Shown one piece after another: positions 1 to 5,554 of a stretch of 10,756 nt of DNA (position 1 is its first letter; each line of letters opens with the position of its first letter). Under the pieces are notes generated by a model. It searched no databases and was not told the DNA's origin. It saw only the letters and a program-made list of their open reading frames with translations. The translations under genes and the position numbers were made by a program. The stretch spans positions 1 to 10,756 of the forward strand of contig CAJUQV010000048.1 in the NCBI GenBank assembly GCA_910588335.1, given 5' to 3'. The DNA comes from an uncultured Ruminiclostridium sp. (GTDB lineage: Bacteria; Bacillota; Clostridia; Oscillospirales; Ruminococcaceae).

Positions 1-105
1 GTGTGCGATATGTATAATAACAACTGCGCTTTTGTTAAGCTGGAGTATGTGGAGAGAATTTGTACTGTGTTTGATTGTAAAATTGAAGAACTGATTGAGA
101 TGTAA
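1..105 (+). CDS. C-terminal end of a small Cro/C1-type HTH regulator (partial)
   Basis: The window opens inside a reading frame that runs from base 1 to a TAA at 103-105. Its 34 visible residues end in VERICTVFDCKIEELIEM. That resembles the last helix of small Cro/C1-type (HTH_26-like) DNA-binding proteins, where a 'LxxICxxLxCxxxDIxE' pattern closes the helix-turn-helix bundle. The N-terminal recognition helices are outside the window, so the assignment rests on this short tail only. It is followed within two bases by an intrinsic terminator, so it is the last gene of a rightward unit convergent with the recombinase gene. Whether it belongs to the mobile element or to the flanking chromosome cannot be told from here. 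Confidence 0.55.
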   Translation: MCDMYNNNCAFVKLEYVERICTVFDCKIEELIEM

Positions 106-106
106 A

Positions 107-134
107 AAGCGGCGAGATTTTTTTCTCGCCGCTT
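107..134 (+). terminator. Intrinsic terminator after the leftmost HTH gene
   Basis: An 11-bp perfect stem pairs 107-117 (AAGCGGCGAGA) with 124-134 across a six-T loop. It starts two bases after the stop codon of the gene ending at 105. The sequence after the stem is T-rich (GATTTTGCATTTT) but is not an uninterrupted T run, so termination is probable rather than certain. Confidence 0.75.
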
Positions 135-214
135 GATTTTGCATTTTGGTTACTTTGCACAAAAATTTGAAATTTTGCGTTTTGTGTGTCAGACAACATT
201 TGTGTATATTAAAA

Positions 215-267
215 TTTATACTACTTTTTATACTACCTTTTTGCACATTTTAACACACCTTAACACA
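215..267. repeat. Two pairs of short direct repeats at the 3' end of the recombinase gene
   Basis: TTTATACTAC occurs at 215-224 and again at 227-236 (12-bp period). TTAACACA occurs at 250-257 and 260-267 (10-bp period). They straddle and overlap the recombinase stop codon at 228-230. Large serine recombinases commonly lie next to their own attachment site, so this is a reasonable place to look for an element end. No att core can be defined without the empty site. Confidence 0.4.
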
Positions 268-1880
268 TTTTTACAAGAAAAATTAAAGCCGCTCAAATCC
301 TTTAATTGAGCGGCTTTTTGGCGGAGCATTGTACCTGAAATCCGAACTTCGTCTATATTTCTGTTACTTGAATTTTCCGCACTATTAACAGGTTCCAATC
401 CCTCCATATCATTACAAACTTCAATAAAGGATATTTGTTTACTGTCCTTAACGTTGTAATAAATTATAATTTTGTCGTCATACACATATACGGAGTTTAT
501 AAGAACATCAATTATTCGCCGTTGAAATTCCGGGCTTAGATAATCACCTTTACAGAACATTTTTAACCATGCAGTTATTTGTTCCTTAGTGTATCTATGA
601 TTAGCCGCTATTTTCAGCGTTGCAAGGTTCATTTCAATGTCGGCTTTTTGCGTTTCGAGCGTTTCTATTTTTTCAAAGTAGCGTGATCGTACTTTTTCGG
701 GAGCAGTAAGTGAAGCATCCACAGCGGCGTTTATTTCATTTTCAAGCTTTTTCGCTTGCCGCTCCAAATCTTTTATGCCCTTGTCGTTGAATTCCTCATC
801 ATACTTTGCAACAATTCGAGCGGCTATATAATCCATTCGCTCAGGTGTTAGTACGTATTCGACTGTTTGTTCTACAACGTACCATTCCAAAAAACCTTTT
901 TTTTCATTCTTTTTTTGACAAGTATGGTGCTTTTTTCTTTTGCCGCAAGAATAATAGTAGTATACCGTTCCTGTTTTGCTCCTGCCTGATTCGCCGACAA
1001 GGGGTGTTCCGCAGTATCCACAAAAGGCTTTACCCTGCAATAAATATTCGTTTTTTGCTTTACCAGCTGCCGGTGCGTGTTTTGCGGTATCAAGTCTTTT
1101 TTGAACAGCGTAAAATATATCTTCGCTTATAAGAGCTTCGCAGCACCCTTCAACTTCTTCATTATTGTAAATAAATTTTCCAATATACTTTAAATTGCGT
1201 AACGTATGAGTCATTGTATTAAGTGAAAATGAATTTCCTTGTGCAGTTTTTATTCCTTTGGCGTTTAGCGTGTCAAAAATCTGCTTTTTAGAAACGCCTT
1301 TTGCGTATTGTTCAAAAATATATCGAATTATAGGCGCTTTTTCCTCATCGGCAACAAGCTTTTTATCAACAAGTTTAAATCCGTAGGGAGGAACACCGCC
1401 CGGTACATTCCCACTTAAAACACTTTCGCGCTGCCCGCGCTTAACGTGCTTTGACAGGTTGGCTGAATAGTATTCGGCGAGGGATTCAAGCAAGCCTTCA
1501 AGCATAATCCCTTCGGGTTCGTCAGTGATGTTTTCGGTTGCGGATATAACACGGACACCGTATTTTTTCAACTCGGCTTTGTGTACGGCGCTGTCATAGC
1601 GATTGCGGGCGAACCTGTCCAATTTCCAAACAATAATATACTTAAACTGTTTTTTACGTGCGTCCGCAAGCATACGTTGAAAGTCGGGTCTATCGTCGTT
1701 GCGCCCTGTTAAAGCCCTGTCTATGTATTCCCCTATAACTGAATATCCTTGGCGTTCTGCAAAGGCGTAACAATCACGAAGCTGTCCGTCAATACTTTGC
1801 TCCTGCTGACCATGGGAGGAATAGCGGGCATATATTACCGCTTTCGGCTGGTCGGAAGAGGAATTACAAGAATTATTCAT
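228..1880 (-). CDS. Large serine recombinase (site-specific integrase)
   Basis: A 550-residue serine recombinase that would catalyse integration and excision of the element through a covalent phosphoserine intermediate. Seen in order: resolvase domain (about 14-150) with YARYSS, so the nucleophile is probably Ser21, and the KLDRFARN arginine motif; recombinase domain (about 160-280) with PPYGF; a zinc ribbon with CGYCG then SCGK and HTC cysteines (about 310-345); and a long coiled coil (about 390-450) in the usual place. The ATG at 1880 is chosen because AGGAG lies 5 bases upstream; the frame stays open to 1949 but without such a site. The start overlaps the stop of the upstream HTH gene by 8 bp, which suggests translational coupling. 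The last 50 or so residues look unlike a usual family C-terminus and read across a perfect terminator hairpin. The family call is very secure; the tail is the odd part. Confidence 0.95.
   Translation of the reverse strand: MNNSCNSSSDQPKAVIYARYSSHGQQEQSIDGQLRDCYAFAERQGYSVIGEYIDRALTGRNDDRPDFQRMLADARKKQFKYIIVWKLDRFARNRYDSAVHKAELKKYGVRVISATENITDEPEGIMLEGLLESLAEYYSANLSKHVKRGQRESVLSGNVPGGVPPYGFKLVDKKLVADEEKAPIIRYIFEQYAKGVSKKQIFDTLNAKGIKTAQGNSFSLNTMTHTLRNLKYIGKFIYNNEEVEGCCEALISEDIFYAVQKRLDTAKHAPAAGKAKNEYLLQGKAFCGYCGTPLVGESGRSKTGTVYYYYSCGKRKKHHTCQKKNEKKGFLEWYVVEQTVEYVLTPERMDYIAARIVAKYDEEFNDKGIKDLERQAKKLENEINAAVDASLTAPEKVRSRYFEKIETLETQKADIEMNLATLKIAANHRYTKEQITAWLKMFCKGDYLSPEFQRRIIDVLINSVYVYDDKIIIYYNVKDSKQISFIEVCNDMEGLEPVNSAENSSNRNIDEVRISGTMLRQKAAQLKDLSGFNFSCKNVLRCVKMCKKVV
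285..317. terminator. Perfect bidirectional terminator-like hairpin inside the recombinase frame
   Basis: A 12-bp perfect stem pairs 285-296 (AAAGCCGCTCAA) with 306-317 (TTGAGCGGCTTT) across a 9-nt loop. On the plus strand the 3' arm runs into TTTTT (315-319). On the minus strand it runs into TTTAATTTTT. It therefore has terminator form in both directions, although it lies about 55 bp upstream of the recombinase stop codon, inside the reading frame (recombinase residues about 522-532). Confidence 0.7.
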
Positions 1881-2121
1881 TGCGGCTCCTTTCTTTGTGA
1901 CATATGGGATTATCCGTGCGCCCCAATAAGTAATCAATAGAGCAGTCAAGGTAATCGGCTATTTTTAAGATTATCTGATATGATATTTTTTCGCCGTCAG
2001 CGATATATGCGACGGTTCTGTGCGGCAGTCCTAAGCAAGAATACATTTCCCGTAAGCAGGTATCATGTTTTTTTGCTTGATACTTGATCCGTTTAGCCAT
2101 TTCTTGTGCGAAGTAATCCAT
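1873..2121 (-). CDS. Small XRE-family HTH regulator upstream of the recombinase
   Basis: An 82-residue protein made almost entirely of a Cro/C1-type helix-turn-helix. The scaffold helix and TVAYIADGEKISYQIILKIADYL recognition region are followed by the family hallmark CSIDYLLGRTDNP (about residues 59-71). The ATG at 2121 has GAAGGA about 8 bases upstream. Its stop overlaps the recombinase start by 8 bp, so the two are almost certainly co-transcribed and coupled. The position suggests control of recombinase expression or a recombination-directionality role, but nothing in the sequence proves either. The recognition helix is less canonical than in the main repressor at 5555-6055. The first turn (MDYFAQEMAKRIKYQAKKHD) is diverged, so its DNA target is likely different. 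Confidence 0.8.
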   Translation of the reverse strand: MDYFAQEMAKRIKYQAKKHDTCLREMYSCLGLPHRTVAYIADGEKISYQIILKIADYLDCSIDYLLGRTDNPICHKERSRNE

Positions 2122-2162
2122 AGTGATAATTCCTTCAAACTTTAAAATTTTTGTATATCATA

Positions 2163-2181
2163 TTCCATTTTGTAAATGGAA
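2163..2181. promoter_or_regulatory. Perfect inverted repeat between two small HTH genes (possible operator)
   Basis: TTCCATTT (2163-2170), TGT, AAATGGAA (2174-2181) form a perfect 8-3-8 dyad. It lies in the 69-bp gap between the stop of the HTH gene at 2191 and the start of the HTH gene at 2121. The size and symmetry fit an operator for an XRE dimer. No T run follows on either strand that would make it a terminator. Which protein binds it is unknown. Confidence 0.45.
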
Positions 2182-2190
2182 ATAAATTTT

Positions 2191-2373
2191 TTATTCAGGA
2201 TTTTTTTCGTCTTCGTTGTTGATCAGATAACATTCAATCATCTTCGGAAGCCATTCAGGAGGGTTGCGCCTTTCAGCTTCCCAATCCTCAACGGTACGTT
2301 TGGGGATACCCGTTATTTCGGAAAATTGCTTTTGAGTATAACCAAAATTTTGACGCATTTCTTTTATTTTCAT
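2191..2373 (-). CDS. Minimal HTH (Cro/C1-type) DNA-binding protein
   Basis: A 60-residue protein. Residues 3-35 read as a helix-turn-helix of the short YiaG/XRE kind: MRQNFGYTQKQFSEITGIP (second and third helices), then RTVEDWEAERRNPPEW, where the recognition helix and the conserved E/W/R/P positions are visible. The ATG at 2373 has AAGGAG 8-9 bases upstream. The start lies only about a dozen bases from a strong TTGACA box on the opposite strand, so this gene and the plus-strand small transcript are divergently arranged and could influence each other. It lies in the same direction as the next HTH gene and the recombinase. No catalytic or extra domain is present. A role as antitoxin without a cognate toxin, or as an excision factor, is possible but unsupported. 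Confidence 0.75.
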   Translation of the reverse strand: MKIKEMRQNFGYTQKQFSEITGIPKRTVEDWEAERRNPPEWLPKMIECYLINNEDEKNPE

Positions 2374-2385
2374 TTTGTATTCTCC

Positions 2386-2414
2386 TTGACATTTGGAAAG
2401 GAAAGTGTTAAAAT
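2386..2414 (+). promoter_or_regulatory. Strong sigma-70-type promoter pointing into a non-coding region
   Basis: A perfect TTGACA -35 (2386-2391) is separated by 17 bp from TAAAAT (2409-2414), giving a predicted start near 2421. No protein gene of any length with a ribosome binding site follows on the plus strand. The transcript would instead run through two hairpins and stop at a T run at 2495-2500. Confidence 0.6.
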
Positions 2415-2420
2415 ATATAA

Positions 2421-2500
2421 AGAAGTCGCCGAGGTAAGGCTCTCGGCGGTTCTTAGGTTAATATGAGCGGTTGGATTTAGCGGTCTGCCGCTCATTTTTT
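2421..2500 (+). ncRNA. Candidate short structured RNA (about 80 nt) with its own promoter and terminator
   Basis: Downstream of the promoter at 2386-2414 the sequence folds into two hairpins. The first pairs CGCCGAG (2427-2433) with CTCGGCG (2442-2448) around an 8-nt loop and can be lengthened by wobble pairs outside. The second pairs ATGAGCGG (2463-2470) with CCGCTCAT (2488-2495) and runs straight into six T's, a classical terminator. AGCGG is present twice (2466-2470 and 2479-2483), and both copies can pair with CCGCT (2488-2492), so two alternative stems compete. There is no open frame with a start in this stretch. It lies between a toxin gene and a small HTH gene, so it may be an antisense or regulatory RNA of the element. 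I do not recognise the family. Confidence 0.5.
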
Positions 2501-2585
2501 CTTCGGATTGTTCTTTGAGTTTTGTAAATTCAATATACTTGGTTATATAGTCATTTGAAAATTATAAACGGCTGATTTTTGTATT

Positions 2586-2990
2586 TTAGAATGAATTATT
2601 TTTATTATCCAAAGAAGAATTGATTTTTTGAAGGAATTTGTTAAGTTTGACATCAAACGTGCACACTTCATAACCATATTGTAAGCTATAAGAACAGAGC
2701 AAACAATCCACAAAATCCAGTTTGTTTTCTGCAAAGAATTTTAAAGCCTTTGACAGTACGCCATATTCAGTGGATACGATATTGTCAATTTCTATAAAGT
2801 CAAGCAGTACCTTTGAAATTTCACTGCGGCTGACTTGGTAAACGCCGTTCAAAACGTATACCACCTCTGCGGCAACTTCGTTAGTGAAAATAACATTTTC
2901 ACTGTCAATAATTTCCGTTGCTTTATCCGCCATTTCTTTGTTGTCTTGAAGAAGAAACCTTAATATCATATTTGTATCAAGTATTATCAT
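2586..2990 (-). CDS. PIN-domain ribonuclease toxin, VapC-like
   Basis: A 134-residue single PIN domain, the usual length for VapC-type toxins, which cleave RNA (often tRNA or rRNA) in a magnesium-dependent way. The acidic active-site residues are all visible: Asp5 in MIILDTN, Glu42 (with Glu38) in the NEVAAEVVYVL helix, Asp95 (with Asp92) in LDFVDCLL, and Asp113 in CTFD. The start at 2990 lies inside the upstream antitoxin gene (14-bp overlap). There is only a weak ribosome binding site of its own, as expected for a translationally coupled toxin. The C-terminal tail (KINSSLDNKNNSF) is low complexity. Such modules on mobile elements usually serve maintenance or phage exclusion; that role is inferred from the family. 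Confidence 0.88.
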   Translation of the reverse strand: MIILDTNMILRFLLQDNKEMADKATEIIDSENVIFTNEVAAEVVYVLNGVYQVSRSEISKVLLDFIEIDNIVSTEYGVLSKALKFFAENKLDFVDCLLCSYSLQYGYEVCTFDVKLNKFLQKINSSLDNKNNSF

Positions 2991-3189
2991 ATTTTTGCTT
3001 TACCGCCCTTTCCCATGCTCCGTCTTCCTGCCGAAAAAAATCAGCATTTGCATAATCAGAAAGAACGCCTTTCATCGAAGCGGCAGTTTTTCCTTTTTTT
3101 TTGTGGCTATTTATAAAACTTATAAGTTGAATCATTTGTTGTTCTGTAAGTTCATCTATCATAGTATAAAGTAATTCCTTTGTACTCAT
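2977..3189 (-). CDS. Antitoxin partner of the PIN toxin
   Basis: A 70-residue protein that overlaps the start of the PIN toxin gene by 14 bp, the standard antitoxin-toxin order. The N-terminal part (MSTKELLYTMIDELTEQQM) is helical. The C-terminal half contains MKGVLSDYANADFFRQEDGAWERAV, the type of tail that wraps around the toxin in RelB/VapB-like small antitoxins. ATG 3189 is chosen because GAAAGGGA lies about 7 bases upstream; a TTG at 3210 in the same frame has no comparable site. A consensus promoter with a dyad lies about 115 bp upstream, consistent with autoregulation. The antitoxin fold subclass is uncertain, because a clear ribbon-helix-helix or AbrB motif is not evident by eye. Confidence 0.75.
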   Translation of the reverse strand: MSTKELLYTMIDELTEQQMIQLISFINSHKKKGKTAASMKGVLSDYANADFFRQEDGAWERAVKQKYDNT

Positions 3190-3264
3190 ATTATTGTCCC
3201 TTTCAAGCAAGACGTTACAGTGTAATTAATTGTTTTGTCGCTTGACATTCCTTCCTGTTCAAGC

Positions 3265-3283
3265 TTGTTAATAAGATTAACAA
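3265..3283. repeat. Perfect inverted repeat in the toxin-antitoxin leader
   Basis: TTGTTAAT (3265-3272), AAG, ATTAACAA (3276-3283) form a perfect 8-3-8 dyad just downstream of the predicted transcription start of the antitoxin-toxin operon. The AT-rich arms and short 3-bp spacer fit a protein-binding site better than a stable RNA hairpin. It has the same 8-3-8 geometry as the dyad at 2163-2181, but the arms differ. It may be a second operator for the antitoxin. Confidence 0.45.
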
Positions 3284-3303
3284 TTCCCTTGTCTTACAAC
3301 TAT

Positions 3304-3332
3304 ATTGTACCACGCGTTGCGTGATTTGTCAA
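3304..3332 (-). promoter_or_regulatory. Consensus promoter with embedded dyad for the toxin-antitoxin operon
   Basis: On the minus strand TTGACA (3332-3327) and TACAAT (3309-3304) are separated by exactly 17 bp. The spacer contains a perfect 5-3-5 dyad, CACGC-GTT-GCGTG on the plus strand (3311-3323). A repressor bound there would cover the promoter, as in autoregulated type II toxin-antitoxin operons. The leader to the antitoxin ATG is about 110 nt long. Confidence 0.8.
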
Positions 3333-3396
3333 GTACTTTTTAAAAAATTTCAGATTTTTATATTCACCCGCAATTTTGCTCAAGCGGCTTTTCTGT

Positions 3397-3792
3397 TTAT
3401 TTTTGCAGAACGTCACATATTTTTATAAACTTTTCACCACTTATTGCGCCCGAATTATAAAGCTCATAGAATCTCTTTATTTCGGATACACAATCAAATT
3501 GTTTCCTTGTGTCTTTGTCGCATTTTGGAAAACCGTCAATATAGCCTAATTTAATAGCTAACAAGTAAATGTGCTTGCACGGCTTCTTTTTAATAGAGAA
3601 ATCGGGGCAAGTGCAGTCGTTAAGGGTTGCTTTGTATGGTTCTTTTGCCGAGCCTACTACTTCACAACTCTGGGCTTCCTCATTAACTGTAACATCCTTG
3701 TCCTTGATTTTTTGTGCGCTGATAATGCGCTTAAATTGCTCTATATCCTTGTGAACGTCGCTGTCCCACGAACCAAAAGGCTTAATTGTCAT
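3397..3792 (-). CDS. SWIM zinc-finger protein
   Basis: A 131-residue protein with a SWIM-type zinc-binding motif: Cys60, Cys62, Cys72 and His74 in CTCPDF...CKH (CxC...CxH). SWIM domains bind DNA or protein partners and occur in SWI2/SNF2 helicases, recombination mediators and transposases. Here the domain stands alone, preceded by about 55 residues with KPFGSWDSDVHKDI and followed by a helical tail (EIKRFYELYNSGAISGEKF). ATG 3792 is chosen because GGAGG lies exactly 8 bases upstream; the frame stays open to 3888, but that would overlap the previous gene and skip this strong site. It lies downstream of the cysteine-cluster gene with an 80-bp gap containing a conserved hairpin. The motif call is secure; the cellular role is not known. 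Confidence 0.8.
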   Translation of the reverse strand: MTIKPFGSWDSDVHKDIEQFKRIISAQKIKDKDVTVNEEAQSCEVVGSAKEPYKATLNDCTCPDFSIKKKPCKHIYLLAIKLGYIDGFPKCDKDTRKQFDCVSEIKRFYELYNSGAISGEKFIKICDVLQK

Positions 3793-3810
3793 TTGTAAAT
3801 CCTCCATATG

Positions 3811-3850
3811 TACGCCGCCCGCCATTCCGTGAGCGGCTATTTTTATTTTA
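3811..3850. repeat. Hairpin repeat, copy A
   Basis: GCCGC (3814-3818) pairs with GCGGC (3833-3837), followed on the plus strand by TATTTTTATTTT. About 40 bases are almost identical to copy B near 4889-4928, differing at only a few positions. It lies in the gap between the stop of the cysteine-cluster gene (3873) and the ribosome binding site of the SWIM gene (3801-3805). Terminator, RNA processing site or leader element are all possible. Confidence 0.65.
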
Positions 3851-3872
3851 TTTTTTCTATCTAAAATAAAAA

Positions 3873-4757
3873 CTATTTTACAAAGCATTCTAACTTTTTA
3901 TAACTATTTATTATTTTACCATCTTTATCAGTAGTTTCAACTGCTATGTATTTTAAATCGCTTAATTTATGCGGGATATTTTCTTGATGGTCTTCAGCCC
4001 ATTTCTCCACTACAATCGTATAGTTAGGCAGAAAGTTAATATATGCAAAAAAATCTTGGAATTTATTTAAAGCTAAAGTACCGCTTGTAAGAAAAAAATC
4101 TTTCCATTTTTTAAGCTTGTATTCATTTTGTTTTTCATGTTTCTCTTTTCCTTGTTTGTTTAAATTTTTAATAAGATGTTCTTCTCCAGAGAGATAATCT
4201 TTATCGCTATACTGCAATTCAAAAGGTAAATCTATCTTTTCTGTAGAAAATTGGATATCTGAGTATTTATCGCAAAATACCTGGCAGTTTTGGATTGACA
4301 TTATCTTTTTATCGAAAAGTATTCCAACCAATATATGTGGATTAGCTGTCAAAAAAAAGGAACTATTTTTCACACAACTGTAAAGATTCTTAAAATCGCC
4401 CTCATTTTTTATACAAAGAAAGTGTTTGGCACAACGATGAACATATATTACAAATCCTACCAATTCCAAAAAAGCTTCTTTTTCCAAATTGGAGAGGGAT
4501 AGGAAGAGTTTTTCTATTTCATCATATTTTTCTTGTGAAAAACTTGCTGAAGCTCTTGTATAATATATTTCTCCCTTTTCAAGATGCGTTTTGTAAACAC
4601 AATGTTCACTAATTTCTTGGGATTGGACACACTTGCCTTCTATGCTGCATTGGTTATATTTGTCGCAACACCCAAAATTACCACGAAGGTTAGTAGATTC
4701 TTGTTGCTTGTTTTCACTATTTATGTATTGGTCAAGAGTTATTTCTTCATATGCCAT
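3873..4757 (-). CDS. Unrecognised protein with an N-terminal cysteine cluster
   Basis: A 294-residue protein I cannot assign to a function. Near the N-terminus five cysteines (Cys30, 31, 37, 43, 53) sit in FGCCDKYNQCSIEGKC...HCVYKTHLEKGEIYY. This is a compact, probably metal-binding module; a similar Cys-rich lead-in recurs in uncharacterised clostridial mobile-element proteins (recollection, not checked). The middle (about 75-180) contains predicted helices with further cysteines (HRCAKHFLC, QNCQVFC). The part from about 205 to 225 is lysine-rich and charged, and the end (about 255-294) looks like a small beta-rich domain. No signal peptide or clear membrane segment is seen. Codons are visibly more A/T-rich than in the replication genes, suggesting separate acquisition. 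The ATG at 4757 has AAGGA about 11 bases upstream. It sits in the usual cargo position between the immunity genes and the integration module. Confidence 0.7.
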   Translation of the reverse strand: MAYEEITLDQYINSENKQQESTNLRGNFGCCDKYNQCSIEGKCVQSQEISEHCVYKTHLEKGEIYYTRASASFSQEKYDEIEKLFLSLSNLEKEAFLELVGFVIYVHRCAKHFLCIKNEGDFKNLYSCVKNSSFFLTANPHILVGILFDKKIMSIQNCQVFCDKYSDIQFSTEKIDLPFELQYSDKDYLSGEEHLIKNLNKQGKEKHEKQNEYKLKKWKDFFLTSGTLALNKFQDFFAYINFLPNYTIVVEKWAEDHQENIPHKLSDLKYIAVETTDKDGKIINSYKKLECFVK

Positions 4758-4790
4758 GACTTTTCATTTCCTTCTTAATAATTTTTTAAA

Positions 4791-4817
4791 TAGCCGCCAT
4801 TTTTTTGTGAGCGACTA
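4791..4817 (-). repeat. Hairpin repeat, diverged copy C
   Basis: TAGCCGC (4791-4797) and GCGACTA (4811-4817) flank a T-rich loop. Read as minus-strand RNA the arms pair fully, using one G-U wobble; as plus-strand RNA they would contain a C-A mismatch. The flanks match copies A and B (ATAG-YCGCTC...ATGGCGG on the minus strand). It lies about 35 bases upstream of the start of the cysteine-cluster gene. Confidence 0.5.
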
Positions 4818-4888
4818 TAACATTAATGCTTTTGACCCAATTCAAAGCGTAAACGGTAAATGTGCTTAGAAGCGTAATTTCTTATTAG

Positions 4889-4928
4889 TAAGCCGCCCGC
4901 CATTCCGCGAGCGGCTATTTTTATTTAC
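4889..4928. repeat. Hairpin repeat, copy B, directly after the ImmA-like gene
   Basis: AGCCGC (4891-4896) pairs with GCGGCT (4911-4916) and abuts the stop codon of the ImmA-like gene at 4921-4923. It is nearly identical to copy A at 3811-3850, including the internal CCGCCATTCCG loop and the TATTTTTATTT flank. On the minus strand it would act as the 3' hairpin of the repressor-ImmA transcript; the stronger T tract is on the plus strand. Confidence 0.65.
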
Positions 4929-5505
4929 TCGCCTTTAAACGGTTTTGTTCAATAAAGCTTGCAAATTGATTATAAACCCGTCGTTCAAGCTGGCTTGTCA
5001 AAAACATATTGCGTTTGTAAAGCTCCGCCATTCTTTTTGCCCGAATTCCCGCCGCTTCAAGTGATATTTCACAAATCCGTGATATGTCAGCAGCAGTATG
5101 AACATTCAGCCCCCAAAGCACACAAGCGGGCGCAAGAAAGCGACTGGCGAAAATATTAGCTTCGCTTTCGGTTTGTGGGAGATTTCCTCCTGCGGTTCGT
5201 GCATGGAATCCCGCAATAAGCGGGTGACCCAAAACAATGTGTCCGAGTTCGTGCGCGACGGTAAAGCGCTTACGTCCGATCGGCAATGAATCATCATAAA
5301 CAATAAACCATTGTGTTCCGTCAAATATGCCTATTCCTGCTTCGCCGTCTTTTAATTCGTTTGCTTGGCTGTTTTTCAATAACCGAATACCATTATTTTG
5401 GACAACCTGTACAATATCAACAGGCAAGCAGTTAATATTGTTATCAATCAGAGCTTGCCACGAAGCATTACGAGCTTTTTTATAAACACCATATATATCA
5501 GTCAA
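4921..5505 (-). CDS. ImmA/IrrE-family metallopeptidase
   Basis: A 194-residue zinc peptidase of the ImmA/IrrE (COG2856) family, which cleaves a partner XRE repressor to induce the element after DNA damage (ICEBs1-type circuit). The catalytic HELGH motif is at 85-89 in FTVAHELGHIVLGH. A third ligand, probably Glu115, is in the ESEANIFASRFLAP helix, whose ExxANxFAxxxLxP pattern is diagnostic. The start is TTG at 5505; on the minus strand GGGGTGA lies 5-6 bases upstream and no ATG fits. It follows the XRE repressor by 49 bp in the same direction, the usual pairing. The ribosome binding site is part of a 7-bp stem (5513-5519 with 5534-5540), which suggests translation is coupled to the repressor gene. 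The family and the repressor pairing are secure; cleavage itself is inferred. Confidence 0.92.
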   Translation of the reverse strand: MTDIYGVYKKARNASWQALIDNNINCLPVDIVQVVQNNGIRLLKNSQANELKDGEAGIGIFDGTQWFIVYDDSLPIGRKRFTVAHELGHIVLGHPLIAGFHARTAGGNLPQTESEANIFASRFLAPACVLWGLNVHTAADISRICEISLEAAGIRAKRMAELYKRNMFLTSQLERRVYNQFASFIEQNRLKASK

Positions 5506-5512
5506 TTATATC

Positions 5513-5540
5513 ACCCCGTTGAATAGTGTTTTCACGGGGT
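5513..5540 (-). promoter_or_regulatory. RBS-sequestering hairpin before the ImmA-like gene
   Basis: ACCCCGT (5513-5519) pairs perfectly with ACGGGGT (5534-5540) across a 14-nt loop. On the minus-strand mRNA the 3' arm contains the GGGGTGA ribosome binding site of the ImmA-like gene, so folding would hide it. There is no T run, which argues against a terminator. Confidence 0.5.
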
Positions 5541-5554
5541 AGAATTATATTCGT

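Noticed and set aside
806..1132. Open frame on the plus strand opposite the recombinase
   Set aside because: It runs antisense to a clearly coding recombinase with zinc-ribbon and coiled-coil motifs. It has no ribosome binding site, and its translation is Phe/Arg-rich in the manner of a shadow frame.
3793..3888. Longer start for the SWIM protein (163 residues)
   Set aside because: It would overlap the upstream gene and read through the conserved hairpin. GGAGG exactly 8 bases before ATG 3792 decides the start.
4584..4869. Plus-strand frames with hydrophobic translations opposite the cysteine-cluster gene start
   Set aside because: They look like small membrane proteins, but they are antisense to a gene with a conserved Cys cluster and have no convincing ribosome binding site.
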